A stretch of 41,326 nucleotides of DNA from an uncultured Clostridia bacterium (GCA_947304405.1 CAMZBB010000014.1:1-41326), one strand, 5' to 3'; positions 14,925 to 24,113 are shown, numbered from the stretch's first letter. Numbers and translations: made by a program. The notes: generated by a model not told the origin, from the sequence alone.

Positions 14925-15980
14925 TCAGCCGAGTCTCTTGATGCTCGCGAGCGTTTCAGGCGAAATGGTCTTGCTCATTTCAAGACCTGCTTCGATATCA
15001 ACGTCGGTTATCTCGCCGTGCTGCATGACAACGAGCCTGTTAAATCTCTTTTCGACGAGACAATCGATAGCTTTTATGCCCATGAGGCTTGCTATGGTCC
15101 TGTCTCTCAACGTCGGTGAACCGCCTCTCTGCAGGTGTCCCAGAATCGTGGGACGAGCTTCGATGCCGGTAGCTTCTTCGATCTGTTTTGCGATATTCTC
15201 CGCATGGCCGACGCCTTCAGCGACGATAACGATATAGTGTTTCTTACCCGTATTGCGTCCGTCAAGGATTACTCTTAAGACGTCCCTGTTGAAATCATAA
15301 GGCACCTCGGGAATGAGGATGCTCTCAGCGCCGGTGGCAATGCCTACGTTCATCGCGATCCAGCCCGCGTGTCTTCCCATAACTTCGATAACGCTGCAAC
15401 GCTCATGCGACGAAGCCGTATCCCTGAGCTTGTCGATGCACTGCATCGCGGTATTCATCGCAGTGTCGTATCCGATCGTGTATTCGGTGGAAGCGATGTC
15501 GTTGTCGATCGTTCCCGGCAGACCGATCACGGGCATGCCGATCCTTGCAAGAGCTCTCGCGCCCTTATATGAACCGTCACCGCCGATTACGATCAAAGCA
15601 TCAAGCTCATATGCTTCCATCATCCTTGCGCCCTTGAGAACGCCCTGGTCAGTCATGAAGGTCTGAGATCTTGCGGTCATCAGGAACGTTCCGCCGCGCT
15701 GAAGCGTTTCCGAAACGGACCTTCCGTCAAGCTGCTTGATCTCACCTTTCCAAAGTCCGTGATAACCTCTGGTAACGCCATACATCTCAAAACCCGCATT
15801 GATGCCGGCTCTTACAACGGCCCTTATGGCCGCATTCATTCCAGGAGCATCGCCGCCGCTCGTGAGAACGCCAACGCGCTTTACCGGTTCGATGGTATCC
15901 TTATCAACGCTGTCAAAATTGGCAGCCTTAAGAGTGCTTATTTCAGGGAGATTGTTCTCATCATATAAAAGTCGGCTCAT
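14925..15980 (-). CDS. pfkA: ATP-dependent 6-phosphofructokinase
   Basis: 351 residues, group A PFK of glycolysis. Motifs: VGVLTSGGDAPGMNAAIRAV (36-55), IGGDGSYKGA (132-141; Gly136 is the residue that marks ATP rather than pyrophosphate enzymes), PGTIDND (155-161, catalytic Asp159), and the effector and fructose-6-phosphate regions VMGRHAGWIA and LGHLQRGGSP. Typical bacterial enzymes start near KRVGVLTSGG; this one has about 33 extra N-terminal residues. The start is supported by GGAGG eight bases before ATG 15980, so the extension is probably real. It has its own promoter just downstream of sir2 and probably leads a unit with mutS2. Confidence 0.96.
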   Translation of the reverse strand: MSRLLYDENNLPEISTLKAANFDSVDKDTIEPVKRVGVLTSGGDAPGMNAAIRAVVRAGINAGFEMYGVTRGYHGLWKGEIKQLDGRSVSETLQRGGTFLMTARSQTFMTDQGVLKGARMMEAYELDALIVIGGDGSYKGARALARIGMPVIGLPGTIDNDIASTEYTIGYDTAMNTAMQCIDKLRDTASSHERCSVIEVMGRHAGWIAMNVGIATGAESILIPEVPYDFNRDVLRVILDGRNTGKKHYIVIVAEGVGHAENIAKQIEEATGIEARPTILGHLQRGGSPTLRDRTIASLMGIKAIDCLVEKRFNRLVVMQHGEITDVDIEAGLEMSKTISPETLASIKRLG

Positions 15981-16017
15981 ATAAAAGTCCTCCGGACAGT
16001 CAAAAATTACAAGTTAG

Positions 16018-16046
16018 ATTATACACTAAGAGTCAATCATCAAGCT
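16018..16046 (-). promoter_or_regulatory. Promoter of pfkA
   Basis: A consensus -10 TATAAT (16018-16023, minus strand) lies 38 bases upstream of the pfkA ATG; the -35 region, inside the sir2 end, is weak. It allows pfkA to be expressed apart from the uvrB-dnaE-sir2 operon, although read-through remains possible because no terminator separates them. Confidence 0.5.
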
Positions 16047-16782
16047 TGATCTCATCCAACACCTTGCTGATGTTCTCATGGAAAACCAGAGCGGCATTTC
16101 TGTCCGCAGCCGTCTTATCCCTGTTGATGACTACCAGATATTTGCCCGGGAAATCGTAGGCAAGCGAAGCAGCAGGCTGCACGACTAGAGACGTGCCTCC
16201 GACGATCAGGCAGTCCGCACGGTAAACAAGCCTTTTGGATTCGATCCAGGCCGATTGGGGAAGTCCCTCACCGTACAAAGTAACGTCAGGTCTTACCATT
16301 CCCCCGCACTTCGGACATTTCGGGATCGGGCCCTCGCTCTTGAAGATAAAGTCGGCAGGATATGGTTCGTGACATTTCATGCAGTAATTGCGGAGAGTCG
16401 AACCGTGAACTTCCTGGACGTTCCTGCTTCCCGCGCGCTGATGGAGCCCGTCGATATTCTGGGTGATTATTCCGTCGAGTTTGCCGGCCTTCTCCATTTC
16501 CGCAAGCTTATAATGCGCCCTGTTGGGCATTATGTCCTTCGTATCAAGCTTTTGCCTGTAAAACTCATAGAACACGTCAGGGTGGTCTTCCAGACAGTCG
16601 ATGCTGAGCAGATACTCGGGCGAATACCTGTCAAATTTGACATCGTGCTGATTATAAAGCCCGTCCTTGCTCCTGAAATCGGGGATACCGCTCTCGGTGG
16701 ACACACCGGCACCGCCAAAGAAAACTATGTGGTTACATTCCCTGATGATCTCGTTAAGTTTAGCGTAATCGTTTTCTGCCAT
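16033..16782 (-). CDS. Sir2-family NAD-dependent protein deacylase
   Basis: 249 residues. The Rossmann NAD site GGAGVSTESGIPDFRS (23-38), TQNIDGLHQRAGS (107-119) and catalytic His126 in EVHGS are intact, as is a zinc ribbon with Cys134, Cys137, Cys156 and Cys159. This is a complete CobB-like sirtuin that removes acyl groups from lysines using NAD, releasing nicotinamide. It starts four bases after the dnaE stop, its SD (GGGAGG) lying within the last dnaE codons, so it is translated with dnaE. The arrangement puts a sirtuin in a DNA-repair operon; a role in the damage response is inference. Confidence 0.94.
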   Translation of the reverse strand: MAENDYAKLNEIIRECNHIVFFGGAGVSTESGIPDFRSKDGLYNQHDVKFDRYSPEYLLSIDCLEDHPDVFYEFYRQKLDTKDIMPNRAHYKLAEMEKAGKLDGIITQNIDGLHQRAGSRNVQEVHGSTLRNYCMKCHEPYPADFIFKSEGPIPKCPKCGGMVRPDVTLYGEGLPQSAWIESKRLVYRADCLIVGGTSLVVQPAASLAYDFPGKYLVVINRDKTAADRNAALVFHENISKVLDEIKLDD

Positions 16783-16786
16783 AAGC

Positions 16787-19700
16787 CTAATCCTCCCGGA
16801 TGATCTCCGTGTTTCCGCTTCCTACCAGTTCTTCAAGCTTGGCTATGACTTCGTCATCGAACATAATGTCGCAGACGGAATCCAGTCTCGCTATGCTTCC
16901 ATCCGACTTAAATCTTACTTCAACAGGAAGGTTCCCGTGAAAGTACGCAAGGAAATTTAACAATCTGTTAAAACCTGCCGAATCGGGTCTTCCCGCATAC
17001 TCTATCCTTATGGCCTGCGGCGTTCCCGTCTTGGTTTGAGACTGTTCAGCGGCAGCAGGCTCCGGTTGCGGCACGGATATAGGAGCAACCTGCTTGTCCT
17101 GATAATCCTTCCTGACGCCTCCCGATTCCCTTACCGCCGCAGCATACGCGCGGTCATTCATTATCGTCCTTACGACATCAGTGTCCTTTGAAAGCAGATA
17201 GCATGCATCCGCGAACATCGTAAGGCCGCTGTCCTCACGCATCTGTCTTCTGCCGATAAAGATATACGGCCTGTTCTTCTCAACGATCCTGTTAAACGTA
17301 TCAAAGCTCTTTCCGTAAAGCATTACTTCGAAGCGACCGGTCATGTCTTCGCAGCCTATGGTCGCGATCATGGTCTTTTTCTTTGTATAACTGGTCCTCT
17401 TGGACGTGACCATTCCGCACATGACGACCTCGCGGTTGTCATCAAGAGCTTCAGCACCGGAGACTTCCGCAATACTCTCAGCCTCTGCAGTATCGAATGT
17501 TATGAGCTGTGAGATTATTTCGTGGTACGGTGCAAGCGGATTGCCGGAAATGTAGATACCGACCATTTCCTTCTCATATCCGAGCTTTGTCTCATCAGGG
17601 TATTCGGGAATATCCGGGATATAGATACCGGTATCGCTGCCGACATCGCCGCCGAGATCGAAAAGCGACAACTGTCCTTCAATATTGCGGTTGGCGGTCT
17701 GGGAAAGCTTGTCGAGCTCCGTCTGAACGCAGCCAACCATCTGTGCTCTTGTAAGTCCGAAGCAATCCAGACACGACGCAAGGATGAGCGACTCCGCAAC
17801 ATTGCGCTTAACTCCTATCTTCGATGCCCTTATGACAAAATCATCGAATGTCTTGTAAGGACCGTTCTTCTCCCTGTCGGCGATTATCTCCAGCACCTGG
17901 CTCTCGCCGACGTTCTTAACGGTGGACATGCCGAACCTTATCTTCCTGTCGCCTTCCGTGGTGAATTTCTCGCGGCTCTTGTTTATATCCGGCGGGAGAA
18001 CCTGGATCCCCATCTCGGCACAGCAGCTGATGTAGTGTGATGCCTGTGCAAGCTCGGTCCTGAACGAATTGATGTTCGCCGCCATGAATTCTGTCGGATA
18101 GTAGTATTTGAAATATGCAGTCCAGTAACCGACTACGGCATAGCAGGCCGCATGCGACTTGTTGAATGCATATCCCGCAAATCCCGCAACATCATCAAAT
18201 ATCTTAGCGGCAACCTGTTCCGGCACACCGCGTTTGACCGCACCGTCGACAGTTCTTCCCTTATCGTCCGTGCCTCCGTACATGAACAGCTGCCTGTATT
18301 TCTCCATCATCGACTTCTTTTTCTTGCTCATCGCACGGCGAATATTATCAGACTGTCCCATGGAGAAGCCGGCCAGATCTCTTACTATCTGCATAACCTG
18401 TTCCTGATATATCGCGCACCCGTAAGTTACGTTCAATATCGGTTCGAGGAGCGGATGATCGTAAGTGATATGCGAAGGGTTATGTTTGCAGTCGACATAC
18501 TTAGGTATCTGATCCATAGGTCCCGGCCTGTATAGCGAGATGCCTGCGATAATATCTTCAAGGCTTTCTGGTTCAAGCTGCTTCATGAACGAAGTCATGC
18601 CGCGGCTTTCAAGCTGGAAGACACCCACTGTGTCGCCCCTGCTTATCATCTTGAAGATATTGGGATCATCCAAAGGGATCCGCTCCAATTCTATATCTTT
18701 CCCGTAATTCTGTCTGACCAGATCTCTTGCCTCCTGGAGTACGGTAAGAGTCCTGAGTCCCAGGAAGTCAAATTTGAGAAGTCCTATGCTCTCAACATCA
18801 GCTTTGGCGAACTGAACGACAACGGTATCGTCATTTACAGAAAGCGGTGCGATATCCGTGATGTCGGCTCCCGATATGATTATTCCCGCAGCATGTGTTC
18901 CGGCATTCCTGGGAAGGCCTTCAATGCGCATCGCCATATCGACGACTTTCCTCGCCTCCATATCGCTCTCATAGCATTCACGGAACTCGCTTGATATCTC
19001 AAGCGCCTGCTTAAGCGTCATCCCGGGCGAAAACGGGATCATCTTGGTGATCTTATTGCTCTGTGCTATCGGCATGTTAAGGACTCTGGCAACATCTTTA
19101 ACGGCCTGCCGTGCTGCAAGCGTTCCGAATGTAATAACGTGGGCAACCCTGTCTCTGCCGTATTTCGCAGTAACATAATCTATCGCAGTCTGTCTTCTCT
19201 CGTCATTGAAATCAACGTCGAAGTCAGGCATGGAGACACGTTCGGAATTGAGGAATCTTTCAAAGACCAGACCGTATCTTATCGGGTCGATATCTGTAAT
19301 GCCGATGGCATATGCGACAAGCGAACCGGCACCGGACCCTCTTCCCGGTCCCACGGTCACTTCATGTGTCTTGGCATACCGGATAAAATCCCAGACTATA
19401 AGGTAGTAGTCCGTATAGCCCATGCTGTTAATGACTGACAATTCGTACTCTGCCCTCTTATGGTAATCCTGAGGGTCGCCGGTGGGAGGCGTTACCTCAA
19501 AGCGTTTCTCAAGTCCCTTATATGTAAGTTCCGACAGATACTCGGCATGTCCCTGGTAGCCTTCCGGGACTTCATATACCGGAAGATGAATGGAATCGAA
19601 ATCATAAGAAGCCCGGCACATTTCGGCGATCTTACCGGTATTCTCGATGGCATCGGGAACTTCAGGGAAAAAGCGCCTCATCTCCGTCTCTGATTTTACG

Positions 19701-20440
19701 TAGAACTCATTGCAGGACATCTTCATCCTGTTCTCATCATCGATCCTTGCCGCGGTAGAAATGCACAGAAGGATATCCTGTGCCTCGGCATCTTCCTGCT
19801 TCAGGTAATGACAGTCATTCGTCGCCGCAAGAGGGATTCCCGTCTCACGCGACATCTTTATCAAAGCCGAATTAACTGTGGCCTGTTCTGTCGTTGTGTT
19901 GGCCTGTATCTCAAGGTAATAATTCCCTCTGCCGAAAATGCCGTCATACTTCTCGGCCGTTCTCTTTGCGCCATCGGTATCCCCGGAAAGGATCATGGAA
20001 GAAAGCTTTCCGGCCACACAACCGGAAAGGCAGACCAGGCCCTCGTGATACTTCTCAAGAAGTTCCTCATCGATCCTCGGTCTTCTGTAAAAGCCTTCCA
20101 TGAAACCTGCGGAAACAAGTTTGTTAAGGTTTACCAGACCTGTATTATCCTTCGCGAGAAGGATCAGATGATGGTAGTATCTCTCATGCTGATAAGAAGC
20201 GGGATCCTTGTCAAATCTCGAACCGGGCGCAACATACACCTCGCATCCGATCACGGGGTGTATTCCCGCTGCCTCCATGGCTTTGTAGAACGATACAGCT
20301 CCGTACATGACTCCGTGATCCGTGATCGCGCATGAAGTCATGCCCATTTCATTCAGACGCTCGGCAAGCTCTGTGATCCTTATCGCGCCGTCAAGCAGGC
20401 TGTATTCCGTATGAAGATGAAGATGACAGAATCCGCCCAT
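16787..20440 (-). CDS. dnaE: DNA polymerase III alpha subunit, DnaE type
   Basis: 1217 residues, C-family polymerase. The PHP domain opens the protein (CHLHLHTEYSLLDG, ITDHGVMYG), followed by the palm with GPGRGSGAGS (365-374) and catalytic aspartates in PDFDVDF (405-411, Asp408 and Asp410), then fingers, helix-hairpin-helix and an OB domain near the C-terminus (REVVMCGMVTSKRTSYTKKK, about 990-1060). It lacks the internal exonuclease of PolC. In Firmicutes DnaE extends primers and can copy damaged DNA, while PolC does bulk synthesis; PolC is not in the window. Its ATG shares a base with the uvrB stop (TAATG), so the two are coupled. Confidence 0.97.
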   Translation of the reverse strand: MGGFCHLHLHTEYSLLDGAIRITELAERLNEMGMTSCAITDHGVMYGAVSFYKAMEAAGIHPVIGCEVYVAPGSRFDKDPASYQHERYYHHLILLAKDNTGLVNLNKLVSAGFMEGFYRRPRIDEELLEKYHEGLVCLSGCVAGKLSSMILSGDTDGAKRTAEKYDGIFGRGNYYLEIQANTTTEQATVNSALIKMSRETGIPLAATNDCHYLKQEDAEAQDILLCISTAARIDDENRMKMSCNEFYVKSETEMRRFFPEVPDAIENTGKIAEMCRASYDFDSIHLPVYEVPEGYQGHAEYLSELTYKGLEKRFEVTPPTGDPQDYHKRAEYELSVINSMGYTDYYLIVWDFIRYAKTHEVTVGPGRGSGAGSLVAYAIGITDIDPIRYGLVFERFLNSERVSMPDFDVDFNDERRQTAIDYVTAKYGRDRVAHVITFGTLAARQAVKDVARVLNMPIAQSNKITKMIPFSPGMTLKQALEISSEFRECYESDMEARKVVDMAMRIEGLPRNAGTHAAGIIISGADITDIAPLSVNDDTVVVQFAKADVESIGLLKFDFLGLRTLTVLQEARDLVRQNYGKDIELERIPLDDPNIFKMISRGDTVGVFQLESRGMTSFMKQLEPESLEDIIAGISLYRPGPMDQIPKYVDCKHNPSHITYDHPLLEPILNVTYGCAIYQEQVMQIVRDLAGFSMGQSDNIRRAMSKKKKSMMEKYRQLFMYGGTDDKGRTVDGAVKRGVPEQVAAKIFDDVAGFAGYAFNKSHAACYAVVGYWTAYFKYYYPTEFMAANINSFRTELAQASHYISCCAEMGIQVLPPDINKSREKFTTEGDRKIRFGMSTVKNVGESQVLEIIADREKNGPYKTFDDFVIRASKIGVKRNVAESLILASCLDCFGLTRAQMVGCVQTELDKLSQTANRNIEGQLSLFDLGGDVGSDTGIYIPDIPEYPDETKLGYEKEMVGIYISGNPLAPYHEIISQLITFDTAEAESIAEVSGAEALDDNREVVMCGMVTSKRTSYTKKKTMIATIGCEDMTGRFEVMLYGKSFDTFNRIVEKNRPYIFIGRRQMREDSGLTMFADACYLLSKDTDVVRTIMNDRAYAAAVRESGGVRKDYQDKQVAPISVPQPEPAAAEQSQTKTGTPQAIRIEYAGRPDSAGFNRLLNFLAYFHGNLPVEVRFKSDGSIARLDSVCDIMFDDEVIAKLEELVGSGNTEIIRED

Positions 20441-22452
20441 TACTTCTTCCCCTTGAGTTCGATTATTATGTCACGGAGCTCGGCCGCCTTCTCAAACTCG
20501 AGATCCTTTGCGGCATTGGTCATTTCCACTGTGAGGCGTGCGATCAGCTTCTCATTCTCTTCTTCTGTGCCGCCGGATACGCCATCGTTAACAAGACGTA
20601 CCGGATCAATGCCTCCGCGCTTGCCGGAAGAAGATTTTGACGAGACTTTCTCCGTATTTCCGGCAACAATGTCGAAAACATCGCGGACAGCCTTCTTTAT
20701 CGTCTTCGGAACTATTCCGTGATCTTCGTTGAATTTCTTCTGGATCGAACGTCTTCTGTTGGTCTCGCCGACCGCATTCATCATCGAATCAGTAACCTCG
20801 TCGGCATAGAGGATTACACGGCCGCGCTCATTACGCGCGCACCTTCCTATTATCTGTATAAGCGACCGCTCGGATCTGAGGAAGCCCTCCTTATCGGCAT
20901 CCAGTATCATGAGCAAAGAAACTTCGGGAAGGTCTATACCTTCTCTTAAGAGATTGATTCCGACTATTACGTCTACCTCATCATTGCGAAGCTTGTTTAA
21001 GATCTGCATTCTTTCCACTGCCTTGATGTCAGAGTGCAGATATGTGACCCTCACGCCTTCCTTTTCAAGGAATTCCGTAAGGTCTTCAGACATCTTCTTT
21101 GTCAGAGTCATTATGAGGCTCTTGTCGCCGCGTTTCTTCTGTTCGGAGAGCTCGTGAAGGATGTCTTCGATCTGGCCTTCGACAGGACGAACGAATATCT
21201 CGGGATCAAGAAGACCTGTAGGTCTTATCATCTGCTCGACTACCTGCTCGCTGTGTTCCTTCTCATATTCTGCCGGAGTAGCGCTGACGAATACCGTCTG
21301 TCCCATCTTCTGTTCAAACTCGTCAAATTTGAGAGGCCGGTTGTCAAATGCCGAAGGAAGCCTGAATCCGTATTGGACCAGCATCTCCTTCCTTGATCTG
21401 TCGCCATTGTACATCGCTCCGACCTGAGGGATCGTCTGGTGCGATTCGTCAATAAACATCAGGAAATCATCGGGGAAGAAATCCAGGAGCGTGCAAGGAG
21501 GTTCGCCAGGCTCTCTTCCCGCTATATGCCTTGAATAGTTCTCTATTCCCTTGACGAAGCCTGTCTCGCGCAGCATATCCATATCATAGCGGGTCCTCTG
21601 CTCAAGCCTGTAAGCGGCGATCATGTCGCCCTTATCCCTGAGTTCCTTGAGTCTTTCTTCAAGTTCGATCTCAATGGTCTCGATTGCGCGGTTCAGTTTC
21701 TGCCTTCCGGTCGCATAGTGGGACGCCGGGAAGATCTCCACATAATTCTTGGTGAATTCGGTCTTTCCGGTGACGCTGTTAACGTAGCTGATCTTGTCTA
21801 TCTCATCGCCGAAAAAACTGATCCTGGTAAGCGTATGCTCGGAATCAGGCGTCCAGATGTCTATAGTATCACCCTTACATCTGAACGCGCCTCTCTCCGG
21901 AGCGAAATCATTGCGGGTGTACTGCATGTTGATCAGCTGTCCTATAACATCCGAAGGAGATATCTCAAGACCCGTCTCGAGGTTAAGCACCATGGACATG
22001 TAGTCGCTCTTCTCACCTATTCCGTATATGCAGGAAACGGAAGCAACGATTATCACGTCATCACGGGTCAGAAGCGATTTGGTAGCCTCATGACGCATAC
22101 GGTCGATCTCGTCATTTATCGATGAGTCCTTCTCGATATACGTGTCGGAAGCGGCAATGTATGCTTCGGGCTGGTAGTAATCGTAATACGAAATGAAGTA
22201 TTCTACGGCATTCTCCGGAAATAGCTCCTTAAACTCCGCATAGAGCTGTCCGGCCAGAGTCTTGTTATGCGCAAGGACCAGCGTAGGGCGCTGGACACGC
22301 TGTATGACATTCGCCATAGTGAATGTCTTTCCCGAACCCGTAACACCGAGAAGAGTCTGGCCGCGCATGCCGCTCTCGATACCCTTAACCAGGGCATCTA
22401 TCGCCTGAGGCTGGTCGCCCGAAGGTTTGTAATCAGATACCAGTTTAAACAT
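20440..22452 (-). CDS. uvrB: Excinuclease ABC subunit B
   Basis: 670 residues. Helicase-like motifs include Walker A GVTGSGKT (36-43), the DNA-opening beta-hairpin region ISYYDYYQPEAYIAASDTYI (about 87-106), ILDADKEGFLRSERSLIQ and IGRCARN, and a C-terminal UVR motif (about 630-665) that binds UvrC. UvrB verifies DNA damage handed over by UvrA and positions UvrC. The SD AAGGAG lies five bases before ATG 22452. Usually uvrA follows; here dnaE and sir2 follow instead. The promoter carries a LexA-type box, so induction by DNA damage is likely. Confidence 0.98.
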   Translation of the reverse strand: MFKLVSDYKPSGDQPQAIDALVKGIESGMRGQTLLGVTGSGKTFTMANVIQRVQRPTLVLAHNKTLAGQLYAEFKELFPENAVEYFISYYDYYQPEAYIAASDTYIEKDSSINDEIDRMRHEATKSLLTRDDVIIVASVSCIYGIGEKSDYMSMVLNLETGLEISPSDVIGQLINMQYTRNDFAPERGAFRCKGDTIDIWTPDSEHTLTRISFFGDEIDKISYVNSVTGKTEFTKNYVEIFPASHYATGRQKLNRAIETIEIELEERLKELRDKGDMIAAYRLEQRTRYDMDMLRETGFVKGIENYSRHIAGREPGEPPCTLLDFFPDDFLMFIDESHQTIPQVGAMYNGDRSRKEMLVQYGFRLPSAFDNRPLKFDEFEQKMGQTVFVSATPAEYEKEHSEQVVEQMIRPTGLLDPEIFVRPVEGQIEDILHELSEQKKRGDKSLIMTLTKKMSEDLTEFLEKEGVRVTYLHSDIKAVERMQILNKLRNDEVDVIVGINLLREGIDLPEVSLLMILDADKEGFLRSERSLIQIIGRCARNERGRVILYADEVTDSMMNAVGETNRRRSIQKKFNEDHGIVPKTIKKAVRDVFDIVAGNTEKVSSKSSSGKRGGIDPVRLVNDGVSGGTEEENEKLIARLTVEMTNAAKDLEFEKAAELRDIIIELKGKK

Positions 22453-22471
22453 TTTAACTCCTTATAGAGTC

Positions 22472-22500
22472 ATTTTAGAACATTCGTTCGGGCGTTACAA
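22472..22500 (-). promoter_or_regulatory. uvrB promoter with Firmicute LexA (SOS) box
   Basis: On the minus strand TTGTAA (22495-22500) and TAAAAT (22472-22477) are exactly 17 bp apart. The spacer contains CGAACGAATGTTC (22478-22490), which fits the Firmicute LexA/DinR consensus GAAC-N4-GTTC fully and the flanking C on one side. A repressor bound there would cover the space between -35 and -10. The first gene is uvrB, a classic SOS gene, which supports the reading. Confidence 0.85.
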
Positions 22501-22514
22501 CAGTCAGGAGAGAA

Positions 22515-23435
22515 TTAGATCCTGATTATCCTGATCTTGTCCTCAAAACCGGCTATCGAACCTGCGGAAGGGGCCTGAGTACCGTCTGTCAGAGCCGCGG
22601 CAGATCCGCAGGCGCAGGCGATCCGGAATGTATCTTCAGGCGAAAGGTTGTTGGCTATGCCGTAAGCTAAACCTGCGGTCATGGAGTCACCACAGCCGGT
22701 TACGCAGCGGACATCCAGTTTCATCGCTTCGGCATACATCCTGACTCCGCTCCTGTCACAGTAGACTGCACCGTTTCCTCCAAGAGATATCAATGCGATC
22801 GATGAACCTACTGAAAGGAATCTGCTTGAAGCTCTGAGGGCAGATTCAACATCCTCGTTAATGCCTGCCTCCGCAGCATTCGGCTTGACCGCGAAAGGAA
22901 CGGAACGCATACCGTTCACGAGTGCCTCTCCCGAAGCGTCGAGTATTACCCTGACACCTTTATGGGCAATCTCCCTGATTATCGTTCTGTATATATCGTT
23001 TGGCGCAGAGGGAGGTATCTTTCCCGAAATGACTACAACGTCCCTGATCGTAACCATCTCAAGAAGCCTCTTTCTTATAGCCGCGCAAGCCTGGAAATCA
23101 AAGGCGGGGCCTTCTTCATTCAGGTCGGTCGTTACACCGCTCGAATCAACGATCTTCAGGTTGGAACGCGTATTTCCGGTACCGATCTCTGCGCAGATGC
23201 ACTCGATGCCATCGGCGATCAGCATATCGTACAGCTCCCTTCCGGCAGGGCCGCCCGAAAGGAAACATGCGCAAGTAGGCTCACCGAGATTTCTCAGAGT
23301 CTTGGAAACGTTGATGCCTTTTCCTCCCGGATCGCGTCTGACCGTCTTAAGGCGGTTAAGTCCGCCAAGCGCAAACGGAGCCAGCGTGTGTGAAGTAACG
23401 TCGATCGCGGGATTTAGAGTCAATGTGTAGATCAT
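22515..23435 (-). CDS. PfkB-family hexose kinase, 1-phosphofructokinase type
   Basis: 306 residues, ribokinase/PfkB fold. Signature 1 DPGGKGINVSKTL (35-47) and signature 2 with catalytic Asp250 in TGCGDSMTAGLAYG are present; the N-terminus MIYTLTLNPAIDVT is typical of FruK/LacC/PfkB. The likely reaction is ATP phosphorylation of fructose 1-phosphate or tagatose 6-phosphate; no fru or lac PTS genes are adjacent to decide. It begins nine bases after the PAP2-like gene stop with GAGG as SD, so the two form an operon. Confidence 0.88.
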   Translation of the reverse strand: MIYTLTLNPAIDVTSHTLAPFALGGLNRLKTVRRDPGGKGINVSKTLRNLGEPTCACFLSGGPAGRELYDMLIADGIECICAEIGTGNTRSNLKIVDSSGVTTDLNEEGPAFDFQACAAIRKRLLEMVTIRDVVVISGKIPPSAPNDIYRTIIREIAHKGVRVILDASGEALVNGMRSVPFAVKPNAAEAGINEDVESALRASSRFLSVGSSIALISLGGNGAVYCDRSGVRMYAEAMKLDVRCVTGCGDSMTAGLAYGIANNLSPEDTFRIACACGSAAALTDGTQAPSAGSIAGFEDKIRIIRI

Positions 23436-23444
23436 AGTTCAACC

Positions 23445-23906
23445 TCAGAATATCATAAAGCATACAGATGCCACGATAAGGCCCAGAATGCATCCTGCAA
23501 TTACCTGAAGAGGCGTATGCCCCAGGAGTTCCTTGAGTTTTTCTTCATTCGGAAGATCGGTTCCGGTAAACTTCTCAAACGTATCGGTGAGGACATTCAG
23601 CAAAGCAGCCTGTTTGCCTGCCTGCAGCCTGACGTTCATCGCATCATGCATAACGATTATCGCAACGATAAATGCTACAGCGAAAAGAGGTGAAGAGAAC
23701 CCCTCATAAAGGCCGACTGCAAGTGCAACTGAAGAAACCGTAGCCGAGTGTCCGCTCGGCATTCCACCGTCTCCGAAAAGCCTTTCAATGCTGAATTTTC
23801 CGGTCAGTATCATATTGTTGATGGTCTTAAACACCTGAGCCATAAACCAGGACAGTATGCCGATCCACATGATCTTATTGCTTAATATCTGTTGAAGAAT
23901 CTCCAT
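23445..23906 (-). CDS. Divergent PAP2 family membrane protein (YuiD-like)
   Basis: 153 residues with four to five hydrophobic segments and the DUF212 (PF02681) signature GGMPSGHSA (47-55) plus IVMHDAMNVRLQAGKQA (84-100). This keeps the PAP2 motif SGH core, so phosphatase action on a lipid phosphate is possible but not shown for the family. GGGAGG lies five bases before the ATG. It leads a two-gene operon with the sugar kinase; the promoter is right after the terminator of the upstream unit. Confidence 0.88.
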   Translation of the reverse strand: MEILQQILSNKIMWIGILSWFMAQVFKTINNMILTGKFSIERLFGDGGMPSGHSATVSSVALAVGLYEGFSSPLFAVAFIVAIIVMHDAMNVRLQAGKQAALLNVLTDTFEKFTGTDLPNEEKLKELLGHTPLQVIAGCILGLIVASVCFMIF

Positions 23907-23933
23907 AAATTCCTCCCTTATTCTTACTTTCTA

Positions 23934-23963
23934 ATTTTACGACATCAAGCAAGATGTTTACAA
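23934..23963 (-). promoter_or_regulatory. Promoter of the PAP2-like / sugar kinase operon
   Basis: On the minus strand TTGTAA (23958-23963) and TAAAAT (23934-23939) are 18 bp apart. The spacer holds a 5-bp dyad, ACATC and GATGT six bases apart (23942-23957), a possible operator. The -35 overlaps the T-run of the upstream terminator. Confidence 0.5.
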
Positions 23964-23964
23964 C

Positions 23965-23994
23965 AAAAAAGGACCGCGGCTTTTGCCGCGGCCC
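23965..23994 (-). terminator. Intrinsic terminator downstream of obg
   Basis: A 10-bp GC-rich stem (23985-23994 with 23971-23980; one G-U pair) with an AAAA loop is followed on the minus strand by TTTTTTGTTG. It is the strongest terminator in the region. Confidence 0.92.
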
Positions 23995-24063
23995 TCTCCA
24001 AAAACAAACTCAAAACCTCTTTAAGGATTACCTTGATGGTTAGATAGTACAGAAACATCAAGG
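23965..24063 (-). ncRNA. Putative small RNA or structured obg 3' UTR
   Basis: On the minus strand TTTACA (24092-24097) and TATATA (24070-24075) are 16 bp apart and would start RNA near 24063. The RNA would open with an 8-bp perfect stem (CCTTGATG / CATCAAGG, 24056-24063 with 24031-24038; 17-nt loop), continue through an A/U/G-rich single strand and end at the terminator at 23971-23994. The shape, a 5' hairpin, an open middle and an intrinsic terminator in about 100 nt, resembles a bacterial sRNA. It may equally be the untranslated tail of obg mRNA. Confidence 0.35.
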
Positions 24064-24113
24064 CATGAGTATATAGGAAAAATGAACAATTTGTAAATTA
24101 GCGCACTAAAGTA

